DNA from: Gemmatimonadota bacterium
GTDB lineage: Bacteria > JAAXHH01
Direction of reading: 5' to 3'
NCBI GenBank assembly: GCA_026705925.1
Contig: JAPOZT010000034.1
Span: 186,001-250,000 of the forward strand
DNA length: 64,000 nucleotides
Position numbers and translations under genes: made by a program. The notes beneath the pieces are model-generated. The model searched no databases and had not been told where the DNA came from. It saw only the letters and a list, made by a program, of their open reading frames with translations. Below are positions 17,477 through 25,381 of this stretch, piece after piece. Every line of letters starts with the position of its first letter. The first letter of the stretch is position 1.

Positions 17477-17513
17477 GTTAATTAAAATACAATAGGACAT
17501 ATATTTAACTAAC
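17477..17513. promoter_or_regulatory. Imperfect inverted repeat between lpxH and blaI, possible BlaI operator
   Basis: GTTAATTAAA (17477-17486) and TTTAACTAAC (17504-17513) are inverted copies with 9 of 10 matches, separated by 17 AT-rich bases. The site lies in the short divergent region between lpxH and the repressor gene. BlaI-type repressors bind inverted repeats in their own promoter, so this is the natural autoregulatory candidate, although it does not contain the classic TACA/TGTA bla/mec core in symmetrical form. Confidence 0.4.
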
Positions 17514-17591
17514 GAAATCTTCGGTCGCAATCGCAGCGCGAGAACACCTTAGCTTCGAGGCGTCGGAGTGGCAAACCGGAGAAGGGATCGG

Positions 17592-18053
17592 ATGGCTAGG
17601 AAGAAGCTGTCGTCGTTGACGGACCTGGAAATCGATATCATGAACGTCGTCTGGCGGCTGGACCGGGCGACGGTGCGCCAGATCGTCGATTCGCTTCGAA
17701 ACCAGCGGCCCCTGGCCTATACCACGGTTCAGACGGTCCTGTCCATACTCACCCAGAAGGGCGTCGTCCGGTATACCCGCGAAGGCCGGGCCTATGTCTA
17801 CACCGCCATCCTGAAACCCGAGGGCGTGCGCCGGGAAACCGTCCGGGCCGTCGTGGACAAGCTGTTTGCCGGATCGCCGCAGTCCCTGGTGCTGCACCTG
17901 ATCGAATCGGACGCGTTGACCGCGGAAGAAGCCGAGAGCCTGCGCAAACTGCTGGACCGGATGGCGTCGGAGTCGTCGCACGCGCCGGAGACGGGGTCGC
18001 ACGCGCCGGAGACGGGGTCGGACGCGTCGAATTCGGAGGCATCGGATGCTTGA
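17592..18053 (+). CDS. blaI: BlaI/MecI/CopY-family transcriptional repressor
   Basis: The 153-residue protein has the BlaI winged helix: LTDLEIDIMNVVWRL, then VRQIVDSL and YTTVQTVLSILTQKGVV with the wing REGRAYVYTA. A C-terminal dimerisation helix follows (EEAESLRKLLDRM). In the known systems these dimers repress bla, mec or cop operons until a partner M56 protease triggers their cleavage. Here the partner gene follows with an 8-bp overlap. The last 25 residues are a low-complexity tail with a duplicated SHAPETG (21-bp DNA repeat at 17976-18017), absent from typical BlaI. I chose the ATG at 17592, preceded by AGAAGGGA, over the upstream GTG at 17568. Confidence 0.92.
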   Translation: MARKKLSSLTDLEIDIMNVVWRLDRATVRQIVDSLRNQRPLAYTTVQTVLSILTQKGVVRYTREGRAYVYTAILKPEGVRRETVRAVVDKLFAGSPQSLVLHLIESDALTAEEAESLRKLLDRMASESSHAPETGSHAPETGSDASNSEASDA

Positions 18054-19941
18054 TACCGGTCACGCCATAGGTCTCTTCGAGCGGTTCGGCCGGGAGGTCG
18101 TGGACCTGTTGTGGCTTCCGAGCCTCGAAGCGTTGTTTCTGGGCGTCCTGGTCTGGGCGCTGATGTTCGTGAACCCGGGATGCCCGGCCAGGATACGGCA
18201 CTTCCTCTGGCTGCTGGTTCTGGTAAAACCGCTGCTGACCCTGGTACTGCCCTGGCATGGACCGTTCGAAATCCCCTGGGCGTCGATGGCAAGCCATGGT
18301 GTGCCCGCCGCGGGCAGTCACAACGCCCTGGCATCCGGGGTCTACGCCGTCGCGGGTCTGGTCTGGATGGGCTTCGCCGGTTTCGGCCTGTACCGCATCG
18401 GTTCATCGGTCGTCACCATGTCCCGGCGAAGGCGGCGGTCCGTCCCGGTCGCCGTCCCCAGGGTAAGCGCGTTGTTCGACCGCTGCCTGGCCGAATCGGG
18501 CTTGAAGCGCAAAGTGGCCCTGCGGGTCTCCGACGAGTTCGAAGTGCCCGTCCTGATCGCCGCCGGCCGCCCGGTTGTCGTCATCCCCTCCTGGTGCATC
18601 CTGGAGCTCTCCAGCGCGGAACTGAGGCAGGTCCTGCTTCATGAACTGGCCCACTATGCCCGGCGGGACCACCTTACCGTATTCCTGGTCCAGTTCAGCA
18701 GGTTCTTCTTCTTCTTCCACCCGGCGGTCTGGTACGCCGCGTACCGGGCCGGGATCGAGGCGGAGCGGGCCTGCGACGCGGACGTCGTCCGTGTTTCCAG
18801 GCAGCCGGAGCGCTACGCTTCCACCCTGTTGAAGGTGGCGACGGGCAGGGTCCGGACGCACTGGCAGGCCGCCCTCGAACTGGCGCGATCGGCCTCCATG
18901 GCGGCCCAACGGATCCGGGACGTGCTTGGTTCGACGGTGAACCGGAAGGACCGCGCCTTCTTCCCGCTGCTGGCCGCCGGCATCTGCTCGCTGATCGCGG
19001 TCATGCCCCTGTTGCGGCCGGCGGTCGAGGCCCCCGGTGACGCGCCTGTACCGCCGCGGACGAGCATGCCCGGCGACCCGACGGTTCCCGTCCGGATCGA
19101 TACGGCGCCCGGTACGCAGTATCAGGAAGATCCGGGCCCTGTGACGCAGGTCGTGCGGGTGGTGGTCGCAACCCTGCCGCCGAGCCGGGTAGTCGATCGC
19201 CGGACCATGGTAGACGGTCGGCCCGCGCCGCGCAGGTCCATGGCAGCCATGATAAAAAAACCGGTTGTACTTCCCGGAGCCGGGATACTCGAGTCCACGG
19301 AGCGCGAACGGATCAACCCCGCCGTGCTCGGACATGCCGCCGACCCGGTCATCCCGGATCGGACTCTGTCGACGGGGAACCAGGCCAGGCAGGGACGCAT
19401 CGAGGTACAGGGCGTGGGCCGGACCGGCAACGAACTGTTAGATCCCGGTACGGTGTCCCTGAGCGCCGGCTATTTCATTACACCGACCCACCAGTTCGGC
19501 GGCGTGTTTTCCATACGGCGGCCCAGCGATACGGAAGCCTTTGACGATACCCGGCGGCCTACCGGATCCCCGTACAGCGGTTCCCTCCTTCGAGCCCGGA
19601 GACTGGCCGGTTTCGGGACCTCGTCGGCGGTGTCGGCGCAGGAGACGGTGCTGGAAACCTCAGAGGAAGAGCAGGCCGAACGGATCACCCGGATCGGCGC
19701 CTTCTACCGGTACAACCTGCTCGTTCCGGGCGATTCCTTCACACCTTTCTTCGGCTGGGGCGCCGGCCTGGAGATCCGGCCGCAGAACCGGAACATGACC
19801 ATGGTCGACGCCGGGATCGGGCTGCGATACTTCTGGGAGCGGCACGTCGCCGTGATCGTCCAGGCATCCTACCGGAAGGAACTGGATGTCATCTCTCGTC
19901 CTTACCCGGAGATGACGTTGGGTTTTTCCGCGATCTTCTAG
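18046..19941 (+). CDS. M56 (BlaR1-type) membrane metalloprotease with C-terminal beta-barrel-like domain
   Basis: The 631-residue protein starts with BlaR1-like membrane segments and the zinc motif HELAH at 199-203, followed by the FFFHPAVWY helix and the EAERACDADVV glutamate region. A last membrane segment lies at about 306-323. In BlaR1 the exterior part is a penicillin-binding sensor; no SxxK/KTG-type sensor is visible here. Instead residues about 330-460 are a Pro/Arg-rich linker and about 465-631 form short alternating strands (SLSAGYFITPTHQFGG, IGAFYRYNLL, TPFFGWGAGLEI, AGIGLRYFW, VQASYRKEL) ending in Phe (LGFSAIF), the pattern of an OmpA/OmpX-like outer-membrane barrel. The 8-bp overlap with blaI supports a repressor/protease pair. 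Confidence 0.82.
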   Translation: MLDTGHAIGLFERFGREVVDLLWLPSLEALFLGVLVWALMFVNPGCPARIRHFLWLLVLVKPLLTLVLPWHGPFEIPWASMASHGVPAAGSHNALASGVYAVAGLVWMGFAGFGLYRIGSSVVTMSRRRRRSVPVAVPRVSALFDRCLAESGLKRKVALRVSDEFEVPVLIAAGRPVVVIPSWCILELSSAELRQVLLHELAHYARRDHLTVFLVQFSRFFFFFHPAVWYAAYRAGIEAERACDADVVRVSRQPERYASTLLKVATGRVRTHWQAALELARSASMAAQRIRDVLGSTVNRKDRAFFPLLAAGICSLIAVMPLLRPAVEAPGDAPVPPRTSMPGDPTVPVRIDTAPGTQYQEDPGPVTQVVRVVVATLPPSRVVDRRTMVDGRPAPRRSMAAMIKKPVVLPGAGILESTERERINPAVLGHAADPVIPDRTLSTGNQARQGRIEVQGVGRTGNELLDPGTVSLSAGYFITPTHQFGGVFSIRRPSDTEAFDDTRRPTGSPYSGSLLRARRLAGFGTSSAVSAQETVLETSEEEQAERITRIGAFYRYNLLVPGDSFTPFFGWGAGLEIRPQNRNMTMVDAGIGLRYFWERHVAVIVQASYRKELDVISRPYPEMTLGFSAIF

Positions 19942-19981
19942 CTTCTTCCTTCGTCCACATGGCCATCTGAATCTTAAGCAA

Positions 19982-21433
19982 ATGGATCATCATACCCGAA
20001 GAGCGGCTCCGGCGCTCATCATCGCCGGCGGCGCGGGCGTGCGCCTTCAGGCGGTCACCGGCCCGGTGCCCAAACCCCTGCTGAAGCTATGCGGCGTGCC
20101 GTTGATCAAACGGATCATTTTGACGGCGGCGCGGGCCGGCGTGACGCGCTTCGTAATCGTGACGGGGTACGAGGCGGATCGGTTTCACGAGGTCCTTTCA
20201 AACGATCCCGGTCTGGACGCCCTCGAGATCGAATGGGTGCACAACGAACGATGGCATCTGCCCAATGGGGTTTCCGCCCTGGCCGCCCGTTCCCGGCTGG
20301 CGGAACCGTTCGTGCTGCTCATGGCCGATCACCTCTTCGAGCAACGGACGCTTGAGCGGCTGCTCGAGGAACCTGTGGCCGATGGGGAGTGTCTGCTCGC
20401 CGTCGATCGGAAAATCGACCGAGTGTACGACGTGGACGACGCGACCAAGGTCGAAGTGCGTGGGGACAAAGTGGTGCGTATCGACAAGGAACTGCAAGCG
20501 TTCAACGCGGTGGACACCGGCATGTTCCTCTGTACGCCGGCCCTGTTCGACGCCCTCGATGCCGAGGACGGACCGGAGGGTTGCGCGTTGAGCGACGGCG
20601 TCCGGGCGCTTGCCGCGGAAGGGCGGATGCGCGCCTTCGACGTGGGCGACGGTTACTGGCAGGACGTGGATACGCCCGAGATGCTGGCCCACGGCGAAAA
20701 GGCCCTGCTGGGACGCCTCGTAAAACCCACCGACGGCTGGGTAGCCCGGCATATCAACCGGCCGGTTTCGACCCGCATCAGCCGGTGGCTGGTCCGGACG
20801 CCGGTCACCCCGAACCTGGTGACCCTCGCCACGTTCCTCACCGGTCTGGCCGGGGCGTGGTCCGTGCTGGACGGCACCTACTGGTCGGTGCTGCTGGGCG
20901 CGTTGCTCTTCCAGGTTTCGTCCATCCTCGACGGCTGCGACGGGGAGGTGGCGGTGCTGACCTTCCGCGAATCGAAATACGGCTCGTGGCTCGACACGAT
21001 CACGGACAACCTGACCTACGTGGCCTTCTTCGCCGCCGTGGTCTGGGCCTACGCGGGTGGCTCCGGGGATACGGTAGTCCGGTCCCTCGGCCTGGGGTCC
21101 GTCGCCGTGGTGGCCGCCTCGATACTCGTGATGTACTACTATCTGCTGCAGACTGGCGGGAGCGGCAGTCTGGTCCGGTTCAACCGGGCCTTCGCAGCAC
21201 ACGCCGTCGGCCGGCGGCGCCACCTCGCCGCCAGGTTGCTCAACCTGTTCAGGATGATGGCCAAAAGAGATTTCTTTACCATGCTGCTGCTGTGTTTCGC
21301 CGCACTCGATCTGCTGAACTGGATGTTCTGGACCGTTACCGCCGGCGGGCTGGCCATGGGCCTGGCCATATTCATTTCTACGGGGAGGCTGCTGGCCCGG
21401 GACCGGGCAGTGGCCGGGGATATGCACTCATGA
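19982..21433 (+). CDS. Nucleotidyltransferase / CDP-alcohol phosphotransferase fusion
   Basis: Residues about 10-240 form a sugar-phosphate nucleotidyltransferase-like domain with IIAGGAGVRL at 13-22 and PKPLL at 30-34, then LLMADHLFE and NAVDTGMF. Residues about 265-475 are a membrane CDP-alcohol phosphotransferase domain with the motif D317-G-C-D320-G ... G334-x3-D338-x3-D342. The Arg of the usual DGxxAR is Val325 here. This is the architecture of the archaeal/thermophile enzyme that makes CDP-inositol and couples it to inositol phosphate (IPCT/DIPPS), and of related phospho-alcohol enzymes. The likely role is to activate a phosphorylated polyol and transfer it to an acceptor at the membrane. 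First of four genes joined by 4-bp overlaps. Confidence 0.82.
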   Translation: MDHHTRRAAPALIIAGGAGVRLQAVTGPVPKPLLKLCGVPLIKRIILTAARAGVTRFVIVTGYEADRFHEVLSNDPGLDALEIEWVHNERWHLPNGVSALAARSRLAEPFVLLMADHLFEQRTLERLLEEPVADGECLLAVDRKIDRVYDVDDATKVEVRGDKVVRIDKELQAFNAVDTGMFLCTPALFDALDAEDGPEGCALSDGVRALAAEGRMRAFDVGDGYWQDVDTPEMLAHGEKALLGRLVKPTDGWVARHINRPVSTRISRWLVRTPVTPNLVTLATFLTGLAGAWSVLDGTYWSVLLGALLFQVSSILDGCDGEVAVLTFRESKYGSWLDTITDNLTYVAFFAAVVWAYAGGSGDTVVRSLGLGSVAVVAASILVMYYYLLQTGGSGSLVRFNRAFAAHAVGRRRHLAARLLNLFRMMAKRDFFTMLLLCFAALDLLNWMFWTVTAGGLAMGLAIFISTGRLLARDRAVAGDMHS

Positions 21434-22281
21434 GCGGGTTGCTGTCCCGTGCAAGGGGACTGTTCGCCCTCCGGCTCCGGAAGGACTTCAACTTCCGCAG
21501 GGCCCAGGAAACGGTCCCCGCGTTACGCTGGCTGAAGCCGCGCAAGGGCGAGCGTATTCTCGATATCGGCTGCGGAGAAGGGACCTACGATTACCGGGTC
21601 GCCCTGCGGGGAGCCAGGGTGTTCGGTTTCGACCTGGACCGGAACCAGTTGCGCCGCGCCCAGGCCTACCACAAGACGCCCAGCACGGGTTTCGTCTGCG
21701 CCCATGCGGACGCGTTCCCCCTTCGTTCGGGGCAGTTCGACACGGTCATGAGCCTGTGTGTCTTCGAGCATCTGCCGGACGACAGGCAAACGCTGCGCGA
21801 AATGTGGCGCGTGTTGCAGCCCGGGGGCCGCATCCTGTTGACCCTGGACAGCCTGAGCCTCAAGGAGATCGGCGAGTCGTGGCGGGACGAGCACCGGGAG
21901 CGACACAGCGTCCTGCAGTTCTATTCGCACCCGTCGGTGGGCTCGTTGCTGGAGGCGTGTGGATTCAGACTGATCCGGCACCGGTACCTGCTTCGTTCCC
22001 GGATGGACCTGGCGTTGATCCGGCTGAGCTACGCCACGGAGCGCATGCACGCGGTCCCGGCGGCGGTGATCCGGCTGGGACTGGTGACGGCCGGAAGGAT
22101 GGTATCCGCGGTCTTCAACCTGTTCACCGGGAACCAGCGGGGATGGACCCTTTTGATCGAAGCGGACAGGATGACCCCCGGGTCTGGACCTGGGCCCAGC
22201 TCCGGACCCGACCCTGGCTCTGGACCCAGCCCCGACCCTGGCCCCGAACCCGGACCTGGACAGTCGAATCCCCCATCATGA
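21430..22281 (+). CDS. Class I SAM methyltransferase with Pro/Gly-rich tail
   Basis: The 283-residue protein has a type-11 methyltransferase core: ILDIGCGEGTYDY near residues 43-55, FGFDLDRNQL, then MSLCVFEHLPDD and MWRVLQPGGRILL. It has no membrane anchor of its own, although the LRSRMDLALIRLSY and AVIRLGLVTAGRM segments are amphipathic. The last 30 or so residues are an almost pure Gly/Pro/Ser/Asp tail made of degenerate GPDPGSGP-type repeats. It overlaps the genes on both sides by 4 bp (ATGA), so it should act in the same pathway, probably methylating a lipid or head-group intermediate. That substrate is inference. Confidence 0.82.
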   Translation: MSGLLSRARGLFALRLRKDFNFRRAQETVPALRWLKPRKGERILDIGCGEGTYDYRVALRGARVFGFDLDRNQLRRAQAYHKTPSTGFVCAHADAFPLRSGQFDTVMSLCVFEHLPDDRQTLREMWRVLQPGGRILLTLDSLSLKEIGESWRDEHRERHSVLQFYSHPSVGSLLEACGFRLIRHRYLLRSRMDLALIRLSYATERMHAVPAAVIRLGLVTAGRMVSAVFNLFTGNQRGWTLLIEADRMTPGSGPGPSSGPDPGSGPSPDPGPEPGPGQSNPPS

Positions 22282-23825
22282 CGCGTACCCAGGAACAGCA
22301 GGCATCCGCCCGGTCCCGATCCGACGCATCGACGATCGCCCGGGGCGCGGCCGTCAATTTCATCGGAACGGTAGCGCGGCTGATCAAGTCCGTGTCGTTC
22401 ATCGTTCTAACGCGGCTGTTCGGCGCCGAGATCTTCGGGCTGTACATGCTCGGGTGGACCATCGTGGACCTGGTGTCGAAGGTCGGCCAGTTCTCGCTGG
22501 ACAAGGGGCTGGTCAATTTCATCCCGCGCCTGCGCGAGGACGGGGATACGGAGGCCATCCACCGGACCATTGCGCAAGCCCTGGGCGTGGGCCTGCTGCT
22601 GAGCGCGGGGATCGGCGCCGCGCTCTATGCCGGCGCGGCCCTGCTTGCGGACGGCCTGCTCGACAAGCCCCGGCTTACCGGCATGCTGCAGCTTCTGGCA
22701 GTCGGCATGCCGCTCATCGCCGTGACCCAGATCATCCTGGGCGTCACCCGGGCGCACAAGGTCATGAAGCACGACGCCATGGTCCGGGGCGCCGTCGAGC
22801 CGCTGGTGCTGTTCGGGGCGGCCTGTGTCCTGTTCTACGCGGGCTGGCGCACCTACGGCATTGCCGCGGCCCACCTGGCCGCGCTGGCCTGCGGCCTGCT
22901 ATACGCCGTTTACGTCTTCACCCGGTTCTATTCCTGGCGGGCCTGTCTCGTCCACCTGCGCGCGCTGCGGGCCGTCACCCCGCTGACCCGCTTCTCGCTG
23001 CCGGTCATGGGCTATGAACTGGTCTATATGTGCATGATCCGCCTGGACGTGCTCATGGTCGGCTACTTTCTGCCGGCCGCACAGGTGGGCGTTTACGTGA
23101 TCGCGGTCGAGATCGCCCTGGTGACCAAGAAGGTCCGCCAGTGGTTCGACCCTGTTTTCAGTCCCATCGTGGCCGAACTGAATCACCGCAACGACCTGCG
23201 GCGGCTGGAGCTCAATCTCCGGCTGGTCACCCGGTGGGTGCTGACCATCGGCCTGGCGTTCCTCTGCGTGGTGTCGCTGGTCGGAAACGAACTGCTCGGA
23301 CTTTTCGGACCCGAATTCGTCGCGGGATTCATGACGATGGTCGTCCTGGCCATGAGCCAGGTCGTCTACGCCGCCATGGGTTCGGGCGACACCGTGCTCA
23401 TCATGTCGGGCCGGCCCTGGCTGAATCTCGTGAATACGGTCGCGGTCGTGGTGGTCAATTTCGTCCTGAACCTGTGGCTGATTCCGGCACTGGGCATCCT
23501 GGGCGCGGCCCTGGGAACACTGGCGGCCTTCGGACTGTTGACGCTGGTCCGCCTGGCCGAAGTGTATCATCTGTTCCGGATCCTTCCCCTGTCCTGGCGC
23601 ATCCTGAAGTCCTGCGCCGCGGCAGTCACCGCCTTCGCGTGCGCGTACATAGCGGGGGTCTACGCTCCGGATGTCCCGTGGCTTCGCATGGCCGCGCTGC
23701 CCACGATCTTCCTGGCCACCTACCTGGGCGTATTGGGCCTCCTCGGGCTGGAAGAGGATGACCGGATCGCCCTCCGGCGCTTGCGCGGACGGGGTGATGC
23801 CTATATGGAGAACCAGCGGCAATGA
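22278..23825 (+). CDS. Oligosaccharide/lipid flippase-like membrane protein (MOP superfamily)
   Basis: The 515-residue protein has about 14 hydrophobic segments and the N-terminal pattern RGAAVNFIGTVARLIKSVSFIVLTRLFGAE-like typical of Wzx-type polysaccharide flippases, plus the C-terminal polysaccharide-synthesis domain (VVNFVLNLWLIPALGILGAALGT). MOP flippases move lipid-linked sugars or related amphiphiles across the inner membrane. It sits between two CDP-alcohol phosphotransferase genes with 4-bp overlaps to both neighbours, so its cargo is probably the product of those enzymes. No Wzy polymerase or glycosyltransferase is in the operon, which argues against a normal O-antigen locus. Confidence 0.86.
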   Translation: MTRTQEQQASARSRSDASTIARGAAVNFIGTVARLIKSVSFIVLTRLFGAEIFGLYMLGWTIVDLVSKVGQFSLDKGLVNFIPRLREDGDTEAIHRTIAQALGVGLLLSAGIGAALYAGAALLADGLLDKPRLTGMLQLLAVGMPLIAVTQIILGVTRAHKVMKHDAMVRGAVEPLVLFGAACVLFYAGWRTYGIAAAHLAALACGLLYAVYVFTRFYSWRACLVHLRALRAVTPLTRFSLPVMGYELVYMCMIRLDVLMVGYFLPAAQVGVYVIAVEIALVTKKVRQWFDPVFSPIVAELNHRNDLRRLELNLRLVTRWVLTIGLAFLCVVSLVGNELLGLFGPEFVAGFMTMVVLAMSQVVYAAMGSGDTVLIMSGRPWLNLVNTVAVVVVNFVLNLWLIPALGILGAALGTLAAFGLLTLVRLAEVYHLFRILPLSWRILKSCAAAVTAFACAYIAGVYAPDVPWLRMAALPTIFLATYLGVLGLLGLEEDDRIALRRLRGRGDAYMENQRQ

Positions 23826-25096
23826 GATTCAGCGTAGTCCTGTTCGCGGATACGGAATCCATGGCGGCCGCAGCCGACCGGTCGATCTACGGCATTTCGC
23901 TGCTGGAGCGGCATCTCCGGGTCTTCGCTTCCCTGGGGGCCAGGCAGGTCACGATAGTTGGATCTTCGACCGGGCGGGGATCGAATATCCGCGTCGACGG
24001 ATTCGACGATCGCTGGTACCGGGAACTGGACGCCGTCGAGTGCGTACGTACGGACGAAAGCCTCTCCCGCTGGCTGCCCGGGAAGAACGAAACGGTCCTG
24101 GTCATGGACGCCGGCCACCTGTACGACCCGCGGGTTCTACAGGCCCTGATCGACGGCGGCCCGAACTGGAAAGCCGTGGACTCGGCGGTCAGGGAACCCT
24201 GCAGGCTGCTGGTAGCGGACGCGGATTTCCTTGCAGAACTGACGACATCCTGGACCGGCTCCGAATCGCTGTGGTCCGCATTGGACTCGGCACGGGAATC
24301 GAGCTGTCCGGTATTCGACCTGCGCGGAATGGATCCCTATATCGTGAATCTTCGCAGAAGCCTTCCCCCCTGGTGGCTGGTCGTCGATTCGGACCTGAAG
24401 ATCCGCCAGGCGGAGGCCCTGCTGACCGACGCCGCGCAGAAGGGTACGCTGGATTTTCCGGCTGAATACATCCATCCACCCCTGGAGAACCTGCTTACGA
24501 AGTGGATTTCGTCCAGTTCCGTGACGCCGAACCAGGTAACCACCCTCTCCATCCTGCTCGCCTTTCTGACCACCGGGCTCCTGGCCGTGGGGCAGATGGG
24601 CACGGGATACCTGGCCGCCGGACTGGCTATCGCCTTCATCGTCGGAGTGCTGGACGGCGTTGACGGCAAGCTGGCCCGCGTGACGGTGCGATGCACCCGT
24701 TTCGGAGACCGTTTCGAACATATCCTGGACGTGGTCTGGGAACTGACCTGGTACTGGGCACTGGGGTGGATGCTCAGCGCCGGCGGCGAGGTGGTCGGTC
24801 CCTTTGTGCTCGCCACGGTGATCACGTTCTTTTATCTGCTTGACAAGGCCGCCACGGGCATGTTCAAGTCCAGGCAGGGCATAGAACTGTTTGACTACGC
24901 GCCCGTGGACCGCTTCTTTCGCCGGATCGGCGCCCGGCGCAATACGAATGTCCTGGTGCTGCTCGCGGGCGTGGCGGTCGGCATGCTGGAGGAAGCCTTC
25001 ACCTGCGTGGCCATCTGGACGGTGATCACGGCGGCGTTCCATTGGACGCGGGCGATCTGGCTGCTGTCGCAACCGTCGCCGGCCGACAGGTCTTGA
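23822..25096 (+). CDS. Second CDP-alcohol phosphotransferase with degenerate nucleotidyltransferase domain
   Basis: The 424-residue product has the same two-domain layout as the first gene of the operon. The C-terminal domain keeps D278-G-V-D281-G-K-L-A-R286 and the final Asp303, but the third Asp of the motif is Glu299 (FEHILD). The N-terminal domain (1 to about 220) is nucleotidyltransferase-like only in outline: the G-rich NTP loop has become VVLFADTES, though VMDAGHLYDP echoes the metal-binding region. This suggests that it cannot activate its own alcohol and may use the CDP-linked product of the first enzyme. It overlaps the flippase gene by 4 bp. The stop lies inside a 23-bp direct repeat. 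Confidence 0.8.
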   Translation: MRFSVVLFADTESMAAAADRSIYGISLLERHLRVFASLGARQVTIVGSSTGRGSNIRVDGFDDRWYRELDAVECVRTDESLSRWLPGKNETVLVMDAGHLYDPRVLQALIDGGPNWKAVDSAVREPCRLLVADADFLAELTTSWTGSESLWSALDSARESSCPVFDLRGMDPYIVNLRRSLPPWWLVVDSDLKIRQAEALLTDAAQKGTLDFPAEYIHPPLENLLTKWISSSSVTPNQVTTLSILLAFLTTGLLAVGQMGTGYLAAGLAIAFIVGVLDGVDGKLARVTVRCTRFGDRFEHILDVVWELTWYWALGWMLSAGGEVVGPFVLATVITFFYLLDKAATGMFKSRQGIELFDYAPVDRFFRRIGARRNTNVLVLLAGVAVGMLEEAFTCVAIWTVITAAFHWTRAIWLLSQPSPADRS

Positions 25097-25130
25097 TTCC
25101 GCCGGCCGACAGGTCTTGATTCCGCCGGCC
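25078..25130. repeat. 23-bp direct repeat straddling a stop codon
   Basis: Copies at 25078-25100 and 25101-25123, plus a 7-bp partial. Each copy contains the AGGTCTTGA end of the phosphotransferase gene, so the repeat duplicates the stop context. The period is not a multiple of three. Confidence 0.9.
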
Positions 25131-25270
25131 GGGAGAACGAAGGATACCAGGTAAGCTCGCCGGACGTGCTGCTGCCGTGCATGGAACGGCCATCGCTATT
25201 TGTTGGATCAATAGGTGGACGGTTGCGTCTAATATACTTGAGAACGAGTGCGTTTTCGATTACGGTGGGT

Positions 25271-25340
25271 CGACGCGTAGAGCGAATTGACGATCATGAC
25301 GAGTCGGCGATAACTGCGAGCCGACGATTACAGCGCGTCG
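25271..25340 (+). promoter_or_regulatory. Nested inverted repeats in the tolC leader
   Basis: An outer pair CGACGCG (25271-25277) / CGCGTCG (25334-25340) encloses an inner pair GTCGGC (25303-25308) / GCCGAC (25320-25325). Both are perfect, so a single RNA could fold into a 70-nt two-stem structure ending about 40 nt before the GTG start of the TolC-like gene. It lies in a 285-bp gap with no gene. It may be an RNA leader or a terminator for the upstream operon; no T-tract follows. Confidence 0.42.
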
Positions 25341-25381
25341 ATCTGTAAGGTGAGACGACTCTTGCGAGAAGCGGAGGCAAA

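Noticed and set aside
22278-23825. MurJ (lipid II flippase)
   Set aside because: The N-terminal pattern and the genomic context fit Wzx-type flippases better, and no peptidoglycan genes are adjacent.
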